From Cantharellus purpuraceus (Eukaryota > Basidiomycota > Agaricomycetes > Cantharellales > Hydnaceae), in assembly GCA_025174535.1 (NCBI GenBank), contig JALBUN010000001.1:248001-312000 (forward strand): DNA of 64,000 nucleotides, given 5' to 3'. Numbering within the stretch: the first letter of the stretch is position 1; the number at the start of each line of letters is the position of its first letter. Both the position numbers and the translations under genes were made by a program. Below the pieces are notes generated by a model, which was not told the DNA's origin, made no database searches, and saw only the letters and a list, made by a program, of their open reading frames with translations. Below are positions 23,898-35,900 of the stretch, piece after piece.

Positions 23898-24225
23898 TGT
23901 TAGGGCAAACTCTAAATCACCACAATTCTGTGAATGAACAGCTGAGAAGAATATCAAATCCTACTGCAGCACAACTCCAGAAATGATTTAACGTTTGTAC
24001 TTTGGTTACAATCCATTGTAATGGTCAATGCAGATGATATGCAGGAAGGTAATACATTTCTTAGCAGTAGGGAGTGAATAAGACTTCCAGAGTCTAGAGT
24101 TCACAGACACTTAGGGGGGGAATGCACTTAGAGACTAGAGGAAGTAGGTGGATGAATCTGACCGTCCAACCAGTGACACTCTGAAGTGGGTAACAGCAAT
24201 GTGTGAAGTAGTCTAGCTGTTTTGG
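23898..24225 (+). repeat. LTR-like repeat I, copy 1 (truncated)
   Basis: Starts TGTTAGGGCAAACTC immediately after codons for LEPEKL-stop, which resembles the end of the family F polyprotein (LEPTKLWC-stop at 27.76 kb). Homologous to copies starting at 24243 (+) and ending at 27759 (-). It breaks off at 24225, where copy 2 begins. Confidence 0.6.
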
Positions 24226-24242
24226 AACCCACAAAATTATGG

Positions 24243-25975
24243 TGTTAGACGCTTGTTCAGAAATACAACAAATACGTATGTACAACCTATTTTCCTCAAA
24301 TTTTATACAATACACTTCAATTCAAACTTATTTTCATATTTCAACATGATTCTCAAATTTTACACAATATACTAGATTAAAACATATTTTGATAATTTGG
24401 CATAATTCTCAAAAATAATTGTTTTTTCCCCATTTAGTGGTGGCAACTCCCTTGAGGGAACATCCAAATATCATTGATTCTTTCTTATACAATACTTGTA
24501 ACATAATTTGAACTATCTTTAATCCCCACCTGGTATTTGTATATCTAAATACCCTATATAATACCAATTATATTCATATATACATTCCTATTATATCCAT
24601 GTAAATAATTATGTTCATCTCAACCAAATATCTTATCTTTTAAAGTTTATTAAAATATAGAATATATGTTTATATTTATGAAAATTTCACACATCCGAAA
24701 TCTTTTAAGATATCCAAATTGTAACTCCCTGGCTTTATGTATCATTGAAATCCTGATGTATATCTCCTATACATCAGAATATTGTATACTGACATGATTC
24801 CGAACAAGCGTCTTAGGGCAAACTCTAAATCATCACAATTCCATGAATGAACAGCTGAGAAGAATATCAAACCCTGCTGCAGCACAACTCCAGAAACAAT
24901 TTAATGTTTGTACTTTGGTTACAATCCCTTGTATTGGTCAATGCAGACTATATGCAGAAAAGTAATACATTTTTTAGCAGTAAGAAATGAATAAGACTTC
25001 CAGAGTCTAGAGTTCACAGATGCTTAGGGGTCCAGATATTCCAAGATGAGGGGAATGCACTTAGAGGCTAAAGGAAGTAGGTGGATGAATCTAACTGTCC
25101 AACCAGTGACACTCTGAAGCGGGTAACAGCAATGTGTGAAGTAGTCTACAACTGCTTCACATGAGTTCAAGCTTCTAATGCTCTGCAAAGGCAGTACATG
25201 CTAGTTACTTAAACAAAGAGCACTAATGGCAGGACTATTGACAGACAATCGCACCCTGTAGATTTGTAGTCATGCGAGGTAGATACTACACTCACACCCA
25301 AAGCAGGACAATCACTACTTCGAGTGCAATCAAATACAGTTACACAACTGTAAGTGACCCTTGAACTGGTAATCAACAGTTACTGAGATAGAGGATGACA
25401 CTGTATGTCACTCTAGTCACACTGGTGTGCAGAAGATGGGTAGAAGTGGTAGAATATGTTACTATTTCAGAGGCAGAATAACCTCCTTATATATTGTATT
25501 TACAGGGGCTGACTAATTCTTCTGGAATATTCTACCTATTAATAGATGGAAACTACTGGAAGGTTGTGGAAGGTGGAAGAAAGGGGTAGAATATTCCAAG
25601 TCAATCATCTGATCTGATCACCAATCACCTGCTCTGATCCCTGAACTAGGCACTGATCAGGCAAAAAGAAGGGTATCCACCCTGTTTTCTGCACTGGTTT
25701 GGACAGCCATGGATAGCCACATCTCAGGTCATGATCTCCATGGAAAATTGTGCCCTGAGAGGCTGTGGTTGTCAAGTTACAGATTATTTATTGATCAGAG
25801 ACATCTGAGCTTGAATTCAGGCCAAATGCCTGGTCCAAGGGCAGAGTGCTGACTGTGGGAAGGTTTGTGGGTGCCTATGGGTCCACAACTGTAGCACAGC
25901 AGAATAAGAGCATTCTGGGCTGAGTTCTGCATGGAATATTCCTGAAAAAAATAGAGAATATTTGAATAAGTCCAT
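24243..25975 (+). repeat. LTR-like repeat I, copy 2, interrupted by H1
   Basis: Begins TGTTA at 24243, is interrupted by the 565-bp element H1, and resumes TTAGGGCAAACTC at 24813. Removing H1 and one TTA restores the unbroken sequence seen at 23898. The right end is approximate; similarity to the inverted copy at 26640-27759 weakens after 25552 and returns at about 25840-25975. Excluding H1 it is about 1.17 kb. Confidence 0.55.
24248..24812. mobile_element. TIR element H1, PIF/Harbinger-like MITE
   Basis: A 565-bp non-coding, AT-rich unit with terminal inverted repeats GACGCTTGTTCAGAA and TTCCGAACAAGCGTC. It is flanked by TTA at 24245-24247 and TTA at 24813-24815. The empty site is visible at 23898 (TGTTAGGGC). 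A 3-bp TWA duplication is typical of PIF/Harbinger elements. H2 at 29402-29966 is a copy of the same length. No transposase is encoded. Confidence 0.85.
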
Positions 25976-26279
25976 TCCAGGCATAATCACCATGTATATG
26001 CTGATATTTAGGAATGGAAAAGTGAAATAGAGCACATTGGTGCTGCATAAATAGAACTTGATAGGGAAAAGGAGGTTCCCATACAACTACCATTAATCAA
26101 GGTAGTTCCTTCTCCTTTCATTGAGCTACCATCATTGATGGTAGCTCCTTGTCATGTCCCACTAGGAGCTACCTTTATTCTTGGTAGCTCCACTTCCCCT
26201 CCCTTGAGCCCCATTAGATCTTTGGGGCTCCATCTCTCTGAGAACTACCATCTATGAGGTAGTTCTTGCACTTGAGTCA

Positions 26280-26600
26280 CCCCTCAAAGTTCTAAATAAT
26301 TGTCTAGAGCTTCTAGGTCCTTACACAACATGTCAGGTTCCCAGGTGATGTCTCCCAATGTCCATAGAACTTGAAATTCAAGTTCTCTATCGCTTATCCA
26401 TCAATGAGCAATGGTTTCATCAACAAGCCACTCTTGCTTGTCATCGTTCCCAAAGTCATAAAATGACTTCACTTCCCATTTTGGGAATCTCATCTCATCA
26501 TTTGACACATATGGTCAAATGAGACTGATGTGGAACATAGGCATTTGTATGGGAACTGGTTTTCCCTTAAAAGATCTTGTTTAAAGTCCTGAAACTGTAC
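26280..26600 (-). pseudogene. Ty3 chromodomain scrap (family F type)
   Basis: Minus-strand reading includes KQEWLVDETIAH, ELEFQVLWTLGD and ITWEPDMLCKDLEALDNYL, the pattern of a chromodomain at the C-terminus of a Ty3 integrase. Stops interrupt it. The DNA holds several perfect 9- to 11-bp hairpins, for example GAGCTACCATC with its inverse just downstream at 26140-26170. Confidence 0.65.
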
Positions 26601-26639
26601 AATTTCCCTTCATGGCCTTAAAATATCAGCATATATGTG

Positions 26640-27759
26640 CTGCTTTCTCTTGATTCAGGGCCATTCAAATATTCTCTATTTTTTCCATATTTTTTCAGGA
26701 ATTTTCCATGTAGAAATGAGTCCACAAACTTATTGTCCTGCTGGGCAAAGTTTTGGACCCACATGGACCCACAAACTTTTGCAGATGTCAGCAGCTTCAA
26801 AGTCAGCAGAGTCCCCTGATCTACTGACTCATTGTCAATCACATGACTCATTTCAATCTCCGACCCAATCTGATCACCACTGCCAGTAAATCCTCAATAT
26901 CTTGGTAACCACAGCTCCCCCTGACTCCATTTTTGGTGGAGAGTTCAATAGAAGCTGTGCCTACCCATAGCTGTGCCGATCAGCCCAGGAAATGGAGTAT
27001 TGCCTGAATTATTTGAGTAATAGTGACTCATGCTATGACTCTTACCATAACTCAGGTTATGACTCCTGCCATGACTCATAACTATTAATAGGTAGAAGGA
27101 TTAGTCAGCTCCTGTAGATACAGTATATAAGGAGGCCATTTTGCCTCTGAATAAATAACCATTTCTACCCTATCATTTGCACATCAGTGTGACTAGAGTG
27201 ACATACAGTGTCATCCTCTATATCTCAGTAACTGTTGATTACCAGTTCAAGGGTCACTTACAGTTGTGTAACTGTATTTGATTGCACTCGAAGTAGTGAT
27301 TGTCCTGCTTTGGGTGTGAGTGTAGTATCTACCTCGCATGACTACAAATCTACAGGGTGAGATTGTCTGTCAATAGTCCTGCCATTAGTGCTCTTTGTTT
27401 AAGTAACTAGCGTGTACTGCCTTTGCAGAGCATTAGGATCTTGAACTCATGTGAAGCAGTTGCTAGACTACTTCACACATTGCTGTTACCCACTTCAGAG
27501 TGTCACTGGTTGGATGGTCAGATTCATCCACTTACTTCCTCTAGCCTCTAAGTGCATTCCCCTCATTTTGGAATATCTGGACCCCTAAGCATCTGTGAAC
27601 TCTAGACTCTGGAAGTCTTATTCATTACCTACTGCTAAGAAACGTATTACCTTCCTGCATATCGTCTGCATTGACCATTACAACCAAAGTACAAATGTTA
27701 AATCATTTCTGGAGTTGTGCTGCAGTAGGAATTGTGGTGATTTAGAGTTTGCCCTAACA
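26640..27759 (-). repeat. LTR-like repeat I, copy 3 (inverted)
   Basis: Reverse complement of repeat I. It ends on the plus strand with GCCCTAACA at 27759, next to the end of the family F pol frame, which is the position expected for a 3' LTR of the minus-oriented F element. The outer boundary at about 26640 is approximate. Length is close to copy 2 without H1. Confidence 0.55.
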
Positions 27760-29401
27760 CCATAATTTTGTGGGTTCTAAAATAGCATTGCACCTACTAG
27801 TTAGTTCTGGTGGTAGTTCTAGTGTCACCGTTAAAGCTTTATTATGGGCTTCAATTACTTTATAGGGCCTGATATGCTTGGGCACTAGTTTGCTGGTTCT
27901 ACCCTTAGGTAGAGTCAAGTTCTTCATTGAGAGGTAGACTTTGTCACCTTTCTGGAAGGTTGAACCTTCCTGATGTTTCTTATTGGCATGAAACATCTGA
28001 ACGACGTGACTTTCTATGATCACATCATGCACCACTAGCAGGTTCATTTGAGCCTGCTGTGCAAATCGTTTGACACCCTTGAACTTGGTGTCATTGTTCA
28101 TGGGCATGCCTATTCTAGGCATATACCCATAGTTAAGCTCAAATGGAGTAAACCCCATTGTTGAGCTTATGTTGGAGTTTAGCACAAACTCCACCATTGG
28201 ACACTTATGTGCCCAATCTTTCTGATCACTTCATACAACTGTATGAAGTATTTGGCCAATGGAATGGTTTGCTCATTCCGTTGCTCCATCCGTTTGTGGA
28301 TGGAATGCTGTGGACATGAGGAGTTTCACTCCCACTATCTGCTGTAGTTCACACCAAAAGATAGATGTGAATTTTGAATCTTGATCAGACATGATCAAGT
28401 CTGGTACACCATGAAGGCATACAACTTCTTTAAGGAATAGCCATGCTACTCCTTTCACTGTTACATGCATATTCATAGGTATTATATGTACCTGCAACAT
28501 GAAGTGATCTATGACTACCAGTAGGTAGTCATAGTCATTTGATTTTGATAATGGACCCATAAAGTCCATACCTATCGATTGCCAGGGCCATTTCAGTACT
28601 GGCAAGCTATGAAGAAGCCCTGTGGGTTTCTTTGTACTGTCTTTATTCATTTGGCACCTCACACATGAATGCAGAATGATAACATCAGTGGTCATGCCTG
28701 GCCACCAGGACGACTGTCAAATGTAATTCGCAGTCTTTAGTTGACCAAAATGGCCAACTACTTGGTGCACATGGTCGATTATTATCTTGACCAGCCTCCT
28801 CCCCTTCAGGAATGCTGAGCAGGGTATACAGATGACACCACGTCTGTATATATTTTTGGTCCATATTAGACCATCACACATGCTGAATCGTGCACGCTCT
28901 TTAGGTGCTTCCAGCACCTTAGAAAGGACAGTATCCTTTTTATATGTGCCTCATACAATCTGCACAAGGTTGATCCCATGCTTGACATGGGATTGCAATG
29001 GTGTTCCATTATCATCTGATGACATCACTCCAATGTCCTCTATTTCTTTAGAGGACTTAGAATCATATATCAATGATTCTGTTTGAACATTGAGTGCTTC
29101 AGCTTCCAGCACTCTGTTTTCTTTTTTCTTGAGCAGTTGCCTTCAGGGGACTGGTTCTTTTGGGTCTCAAAGTATTCGAGACTTTTGTGGTCAGTTACTA
29201 GGACAAACTTTCATCCTAGTAGCTTATCTTCCCATTTCATTAGGGCTTCAAGCACAGCTATAGTCTCATGCTTGTGAGTCTTATAGTGCTGTTGTGCAGC
29301 ACTAAATTTCTTGGATAGGAATCTGGCAGGCCAACAGGTCTGCCAATCTTTTCCTTGCCCATAGATGGCTCTGACTCCAGTCTTGGAGCCATCAGTAATA
29401 A
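27724..29401 (-). pseudogene. Ty3 element F1: integrase and RNase H part
   Basis: Minus-strand pieces in order: RNase H end (29432-29211 region, KRFSAAQQH-like motif and EALMKWEDKLLG), zinc-binding/linker part (28917-28717), integrase core (28695-28273, MDFMGPL, then IMSDQDSKF and FHPQTDGATE), and integrase C-terminus (28197-27754) ending LEPTKLWC-stop. Frameshifts and stops separate them. It continues upstream beyond H2 at 29967. Nearly every 40 bases contain a short perfect inverted repeat. Confidence 0.8.
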
Positions 29402-29966
29402 GACACTTGTTCGGAATCATGTCAGTATACAATATTCTGATGTATATCTCATATACATCAGAATTTCAATGATACATAAAGCCAGGGAGTTACAATTTGG
29501 ATATCTTAAAAGATTTCAGATGTGTGAAATTTTCATAAATATAAACATATATTCTATATTTTAATAAACTTTAAAAGATGAGATATTTGGTTGAGATGAA
29601 CATAATCATTTACATGGATATAATAGGAATGTATGTATTAATATAATTGGTATTATATAGGGTATTTAGATATACAAATACCAGGTGGGGATTAAAGATA
29701 GTTCAAATTATGTTACAAGTATTGTATAAGAAAGAATCAATGATATTTGGATGCTCCCTCAAGAGAGTTGCCACCACTAAATGGGGAAAAAACAGTTATT
29801 TTTGAGAATTATGCCAAAATATCACAATATGTTTTAATCTAGTATATTGTGTAAAATTTGAGAATCATGTTGAAATATGAAAATAAGTTTGAATTGAAGT
29901 GTATTGTGTAAAATTTGAGGAAAATAGGTTGTATATACATATTTGTTGTATTTCTGAACAAGCATC
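29402..29966. mobile_element. TIR element H2, PIF/Harbinger-like MITE
   Basis: 565 bp, inverted relative to H1, with ends GACACTTGTTCGGAA and CTGAACAAGCATC. It is flanked by TAA at 29399-29401 and TAA at 29967-29969. It splits the RNase H region of F1; the homologous uninterrupted sequence is at 40441-40480 in fragment F2. Confidence 0.85.
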
Positions 29967-31204
29967 TAACCCAAATAGTATTGGGGTTATTGACACTGAT
30001 GGGCTTCAATACTGGAGCCCTACATGCTAGGAGCTTAATGCTTTTGAAGCATTTCTCCAGCAGTGGCATCCATAAGAATGGATGATTATTATGAGCACAA
30101 CCTGATAAAGGGGTTGTGTATGCAGTTTCCAATTAGACTCCTGTCCTAATTCAGATCTGACCCTTTTGAAGTAAGGATCTTTGGCATACGCATCAACTAT
30201 TTTCTGAATCTCTTCCTGAGCAAGGCTAGAGACTAGATTATAGCTTTTGGCTGTCACGTATGGAATGGTGAAATCTTCTTCCAGGCTGGTATTGACTTGG
30301 ATGGAAGAAGCATGCACATTCAGTGGAATTCTCTGGTTCTCTTCTTCATATGCAGCCATTAACATTAAAGTTCTGGCTTCAAAGTGAGGAGAGATATCAG
30401 AATAAAAATCCACAAGTGGATCCTGTTCTGAGTCCAGGATAGTAGGAATGGGGTTATCAGAAGAAGGCCCATCTTGATATGGAACATTCCTTCTGAGTCT
30501 GGAAATAGGATCTACATTGGAGTGAACCCGTCCTGCTCAGTGTACAATTTTTAATTCAGGGTATGCAGCAAATACAGTTCCCCAAGTTAATAACCGCCGA
30601 TTAACATTTTGGTAGGTCCGACTCCAGATGAGGGCTGCATGGTCTGTAATGGCTACTACTTTCTCCCCTTCAATGTAGGGTTGAAATTTGATAAGACCGT
30701 CTCGTAATGCAAGCGCCTCCCTTTCCGTAGGAGAGTAATTCCTTTGGCATATAGTGTGCCAGATACTGCACTAGTCCAAGAAAATGTTGGACTTTGTGGT
30801 ATGACCTAGGTCATCTTCACTCTCATATAGTACAAGAGTACACATATATGTTGTCCAGATATACATGGATGAATCTTCCAATATATTCTTGGAAGATGGC
30901 AGTCATGAGGCGCTGGAATGTTGAGGGAGCATTGCAGTCCCTTTGCTGCATGACTTGACTGATGAATGTCCCCAAGATGGTTGCAAATGCTGTCTTGGGT
31001 ATATCCATTGGCCTGATGCATATCTGCTCATACACCTCAGACATATTGAGTTTAGATCAATATGTACAGTGGGCAACATCATGTCTGATGTTGTCCTGAT
31101 CAGGGAAGGGTGTTACATCCTTCACCATATTGTCATTCTGTTCATGCAAGTTGAACACAGTACGGAGCTCCCATTTTTCTTGGGAATGCATAGCATTGGT
31201 ACAG
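29967..31204 (-). pseudogene. Ty3 element F1: reverse transcriptase part, with foreign insert J
   Basis: Minus-strand reading from 31200 gives PMLCIPKKNG (start of RT), then after a frameshift IPKTAFATILGTF, VMQQRDCNAPSTFQRLM and IHVYLDNIYVYS, where YLDN replaces the usual YLDD. The thumb/connection part resumes at 30127-29967 after insert J. The part upstream of PMLCIPKKNG is found at 39057 onward, on the far side of E1, so E1 inserted into this gene. Confidence 0.8.
30128..30745 (-). pseudogene. Fragment J of a second Ty3 family (RNase H to integrase linker)
   Basis: Minus-strand reading includes RNYSPTEREALALRDGLIKF and ITDHAALIWSRTYQNVNRRL, an RNase H type different from F, then AYAKDPYFKRVRSELGQE, a linker before integrase. 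It has no LTRs and sits in the same orientation inside F1, between codons for LAHYMP and TAYTT. About 9 bases of F are missing at the join. Confidence 0.7.
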
Positions 31205-31730
31205 TGTTATGACTATATTCATTAACGTCCAGATCCCCGTCCAATCTACTCAGATCCCCACACATATGAAATCTATACTCCATTTGGAAACCGCTATGTC
31301 TCCATTTACCTGTCCGATTGTCACCGCCAATTCCACCCATCCATCTCCAGTTCCGATTGATGCATCAGCATCACCATAGGAACCTGGACATCCGTCCCTG
31401 TCGGACTCGGACATACTCATGTAAGGCCGTCGGCCTCAGAGACCCATCACCGGAGTAATTATTATTATTTCAAATATGTATTTAAGTTGCCTGACTGGGG
31501 ACTTCATTCCCCAGTTCAAATATCGAATCACGCCTAGTTCCTAAGTCCAATCCTAACTCTCTAAGTTGTACTCCATCTCCGAAATCTTGCACACCAGTAT
31601 TAGTGAGGGCGCAGCACATAAGCTGAAGCCAAGTCCGTTCCGACCCCCACAACGTGCTCCGACTCCGACCCAACCTCCGACCTGAACTCCAACCCAAACT
31701 CTGACCCCCAATCAGACCTAGTGCATAACA
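31205..31730 (+). repeat. 5' LTR of E1 (LTR C)
   Basis: 526 bp, TGTTATG...CATAACA. A TATA-like TATTTAAG is at 31479-31486, and 26 nt after it begins CAGTTCAAATAT (31512-31523), the proposed transcript start and self-primer. The hairpin ACTGGGGACTTCATTCCCC sits just before it. Confidence 0.9.
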
Positions 31731-31732
31731 GT

Positions 31733-31744
31733 ATATTCAAACTG
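31733..31744 (+). other. Self-complementary primer-binding site of E1
   Basis: ATATTCAAACTG begins 2 nt after the LTR and pairs with CAGTTCAAATAT in the LTR with two mismatches. The E2 site pairs perfectly. Confidence 0.55.
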
Positions 31745-31762
31745 CCACACTCACTCCTACCA

Positions 31763-32905
31763 ATGCCATGATCCACTGCCAATTCCAAACATGCACAAAC
31801 TGTCGAGGTGCCCACCCCCAGCATCGACACCATTCCCAAGGTCATCGAAGAACCGACGGACCACATAGAGGCCGTCAATGAAGAAGACAACACCCTGCCC
31901 TCTCCAAATCTGGCACAAGCCATCTCCCTGCTCGCTAGCAGCATCTGTAACCCACAAGCCCCTAAGTCCTGGACCAAGGTCCGAGAACCCAACCCATTCG
32001 ATGGCTCTGATCTGCAAAAGCTCCAGCCGTTCTTGGTGCAATGCCGGTTGAATTTCCGTGACCGCCCCGATGCATTCACATCCGATTGGGCAAAGGTCAC
32101 CTTTGCCATGTCCTATCTCAAGGGCACTGCACTGGACTACTTTGAGCCAGCACTCATGGACGACTCCGATGACCTGTTATGGTCAGAGGACTACTCCGAC
32201 TTCATCTCCGAACTTCGGACCAATTTTGGTCCTTACAACCCCAAGGCCGATGCTGAGAACAAACTCGATCGACTTTGGATGAAGGAAAATCACAAAATCG
32301 CAAAATACATTGTGAGTTTCCAGCAGCTAGCTCTGAAAGTCCAATGGGGTGATGCCGCACTCCAACGCCAATTTTACGTCGGACTCCCATCCCACATCAA
32401 GGATGAGATATCATGCGTCGGTAAGCCGGATACTTTGGCTACCCTCTGCAAGCTCGCCCAATCCATCGACGCCCGTTATTGGGAATGTCAATCTGAGGTC
32501 TCCCGTGAGAACTCGGCTAACAACAAATCAGACAAAATGTCGGACAAGACCCCAAAGTCCAACAAGGGGTCTGATAAGCGGGCCACTGCCAACTCAGGCC
32601 AGAAGTCAAACACTGGTAACGCTGCCACTTCCAGTTCCGGTCAGAACAATTCCGGCACCAGCAATAACTCTGGAGCTCACAAGGGTACTCCGGACCTCTC
32701 CACCAAGCTGGGAAAGGACGGAAAACTCACCCAGCAGGAACGCCAGCGCCACATGGACAACAACCTCTGTCTGTTCTGTGGAAAGCCTGGCCACCAAGCC
32801 AAGGATTGCAACAAGGCAACCTCGTCCACAGCAAAGGCAAAGGGCCATGCTGCCAATGCCACGACGGACAAGTCCGACGCTAAAGCGACAGACCAAAAAA
32901 AATAG
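31763..32905 (+). pseudogene. E1 gag (capsid/nucleocapsid), early stop
   Basis: The ATG at 31763 is followed by CCA TGA; in E2 the same codon is CGA, so the stop is a C to T change. Downstream the frame is open for 365 residues or more to TAG at 32903-32905. It contains a Gag core around KVTFAMSYLKGTALDYFEP and a zinc knuckle CLFCGKPGHQAKDC (C-X2-C-X4-H-X4-C), followed by a Lys-rich tail. The last codons form an A8 run that is a candidate frameshift site. Confidence 0.88.
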
Positions 32906-35900
32906 TAAGCAGTCCTATAGCCTCCATACAGGCTGAGGGCTGCATTGGTACTCCCCATACAACAAACAAGGTCTGCCTGAACACATCCGCTCTTTCCCAC
33001 TCCGACTCCCTTACCCTTCTCGTCCACTCCGACACCATTCCCAATACCGCTATTCAAGTGTTAATTGACTCTGGTTCTACTCACTGTTTCCTCAATTCCT
33101 TTTTTTCCGATTTACATAAACTCCATACATACACCATAACTCCGATACCACTCTGATTATTTGACGGCACTACTAATGCTGTTATTTCATGAGCTATAGA
33201 TCTGTCTATCCGTTTTTCTGTCAGAGAAATCCAGACCCTTACATTCTATGTTACTCCACTTGACTCCAGCTGTTCTGTGGTCCTCAGACATAACTGGCTC
33301 ACCCACTACAATCCGTTGATTGACTGGGCATTGGGCCATATCACATTCCGTTCTCCAGCACAGGCTGTGTCATCCCCAACGTCACCAGCAACTATAGGTG
33401 CGAAGTTATCTTCCGCCTCCGCTGACTCCACTCCGATAGATACTCCGTCTACCCCTCCATTTATATCGATGGTGGATGCTATGGTCTTTGCCAGACTAAG
33501 CAAACTGGATGGTTCTCACACATTCCAGGTCCACCTCTCCAATCCAATATTCCTCGCCACTCGTTCCACCTGATCAACTCCACTGGACCTCTCTATGGTT
33601 CCCAAGGAGTATCATGAGTTCGCCGACATGTTCAGCAAGTCTAAAGCCAACTCCCTAGTGGAACACCGACCATATGATCTCAAGATCGAACTGGATGACA
33701 ACTCCACCCCTCCACTTGGCCCTATCTACTCGCTATCCCAAAAAGAGCTACTGGCTCTCCAAACATTCATAGACAAGAACTTGGCCACGGGCTTCATCCG
33801 CCCATCCCTATCTCCTCATGGAGCTCCGGTCCTATTTGTCTGCAGAAAGGACGGATCACTCCGTCTATGCGTCGACTTCCATGGACTCAACAAGATCACC
33901 AAGAAAGACCCATACCCGATACCCCGCACCATGGACCTACTTGAGAGTCCTTGAAAAGCTAAGATCTATTCCAAAATAGATCTCCGACATGCCTACCATC
34001 TAGTCCGCATCCAAGAAGGCGATGAATGGAAAACGACCTTCCGCACACGATATGGATCTTTTGAGTGGTGTGTCATGCCCTTCGGACTAACCAATGCACC
34101 GGCCGCCTTCCAGCAGTTCATGAATGATACCTTCGCCGACCTCCTTGATGTGACCGTCCTCGTTTACTTAGACGACATTCTGGTATATTCAGATAATGAA
34201 GAAGAACATCGGACACATGTCCAAGATGTACTCCAACGTCTCCAAAAGCATGGCCTCTTTGCCCGCGCTGACAAATGCGAATTCCACTCTGACTCGGTTG
34301 AATACCTAGGCTATATCCTCTCTCCGGCAGGATTGACAATGTCCGATGACAAAATCAAAGCCATACAGGAATGGCCAGAATCCCGGAAAGTCAAGGACAT
34401 ACAGTCCTTCCTAGGGTTCGCCAACTTCTACCACCGCTTCATTCACAGCTACTCCAATATCACCGTTCCGCTCACCCGACTCACTAGGAAGGGTACCCAA
34501 TGGAATTTCACTGATGAATGTAGACAGAGCTTTGAGACTTTGAAGAAGGCCTTTACTTCCGCTCCGATACTGACTCATTGGGTTCCAGACGTTCCTATCC
34601 TATTAGAGACCGACGCCTCTGACTATGCACTTGCCGTGATCCTGTCCATCATCTCTCTGGACGACAGACAAGTCCACCCAATCACTTTTCACTCACGTAC
34701 ATTTACGCCCCCTAAACTGAACTATGACGTCCATGACAAAGAGCTCCTTGCCATATATGAAGCCTTCCAGATATGGAGACACTACCTTGAAGGTCCCTCC
34801 AATCCGGTGGACGTCATAACGGACCACAAGAATTTGGAATACTTCTCCACAACGAAACTGCTCACCTGGAGACAGGTCCAATGGTCCGAGTACCTATCTC
34901 AGTTCAATCTCATTATCCGTTTCCATCCTGGTTGACTCAGAGCAAAGCCCGACGCGTTAACTAGATGCTGGGACGTCTACCCTAAAGAGGGGAATAGCGA
35001 CTATGCCACTGTAAACCCACACAACTTTCGTCCTGTGTTCACTAACGAGCAGCTGGCATCGTCCCTACGAGCATCCACCCTCATGACTCCCACTCTCCGA
35101 GCTGTCACCATTATGGACATCAACCAACTCCACTCCGACATCTGCTCATCACTCTGATCTGATCCTGTTGCAGTTAAACACTTGGACAACCCTTCTGATC
35201 CGAAGTGGTCACTTGACCCCGAAGGACACCTCTGACACAACGACCGGATATACGTCCCCGACGCCAACAACCTCCGACTCCGAGTTTTACAGTATTATCA
35301 TGATCACCCAATCTCCGGCCACTTCAGGCAAAATCGCACACAAGGATTAATCCGACGAGACTATGTATGGCCAAAAATGCAGGAATACATTCAACACTAC
35401 TGTAACTCCTGCACCATGTGTATGTGCTCAAAATCGCAAAGGCACAAACCCTACGGAACGCTTAAGCAACTTCCGATCCTGGAACAACCATGGAACTTCA
35501 TCTCCATGGATTTCATAGAGAAGCTCCCCCCATCGCTCGGATACAACACCATACTCGTGATTGTTGACAGATTCACCAAACAGTCACTATTCATTCCGAC
35601 ACATGACACCATCACCTCCACCTCGCTAGCCAAATTGTTTGTTCTCCATGTATTCTCTAAACACAGAGTCCCATTGCATGTCACGTCCGATTGGGGCTTG
35701 GAGTTCATGTCCTCCTTCTTCCGCACACTAGGAAAGGCTCTCGACATGAAGCTTCACTTCACCTCTGGATACCACCCTGAAGGAGACGGACAAACAGAAC
35801 GAATGAATCAGTCCCTGGAACAATATCTCTGAATCTATTGTAACTATCAACAAGACAACTGGGCTGATCTACTTCTGATCACAGAGTTTGCCTACAACAA

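Noticed and set aside
31122..31340. Frame across the E1 LTR boundary
   Set aside because: Chance frame joining LTR and F1 DNA.
33154..33192. Programmed stop-codon readthrough in pol
   Set aside because: Stops are scattered, and sibling copies have sense codons at several of the same sites; mutation explains them better.
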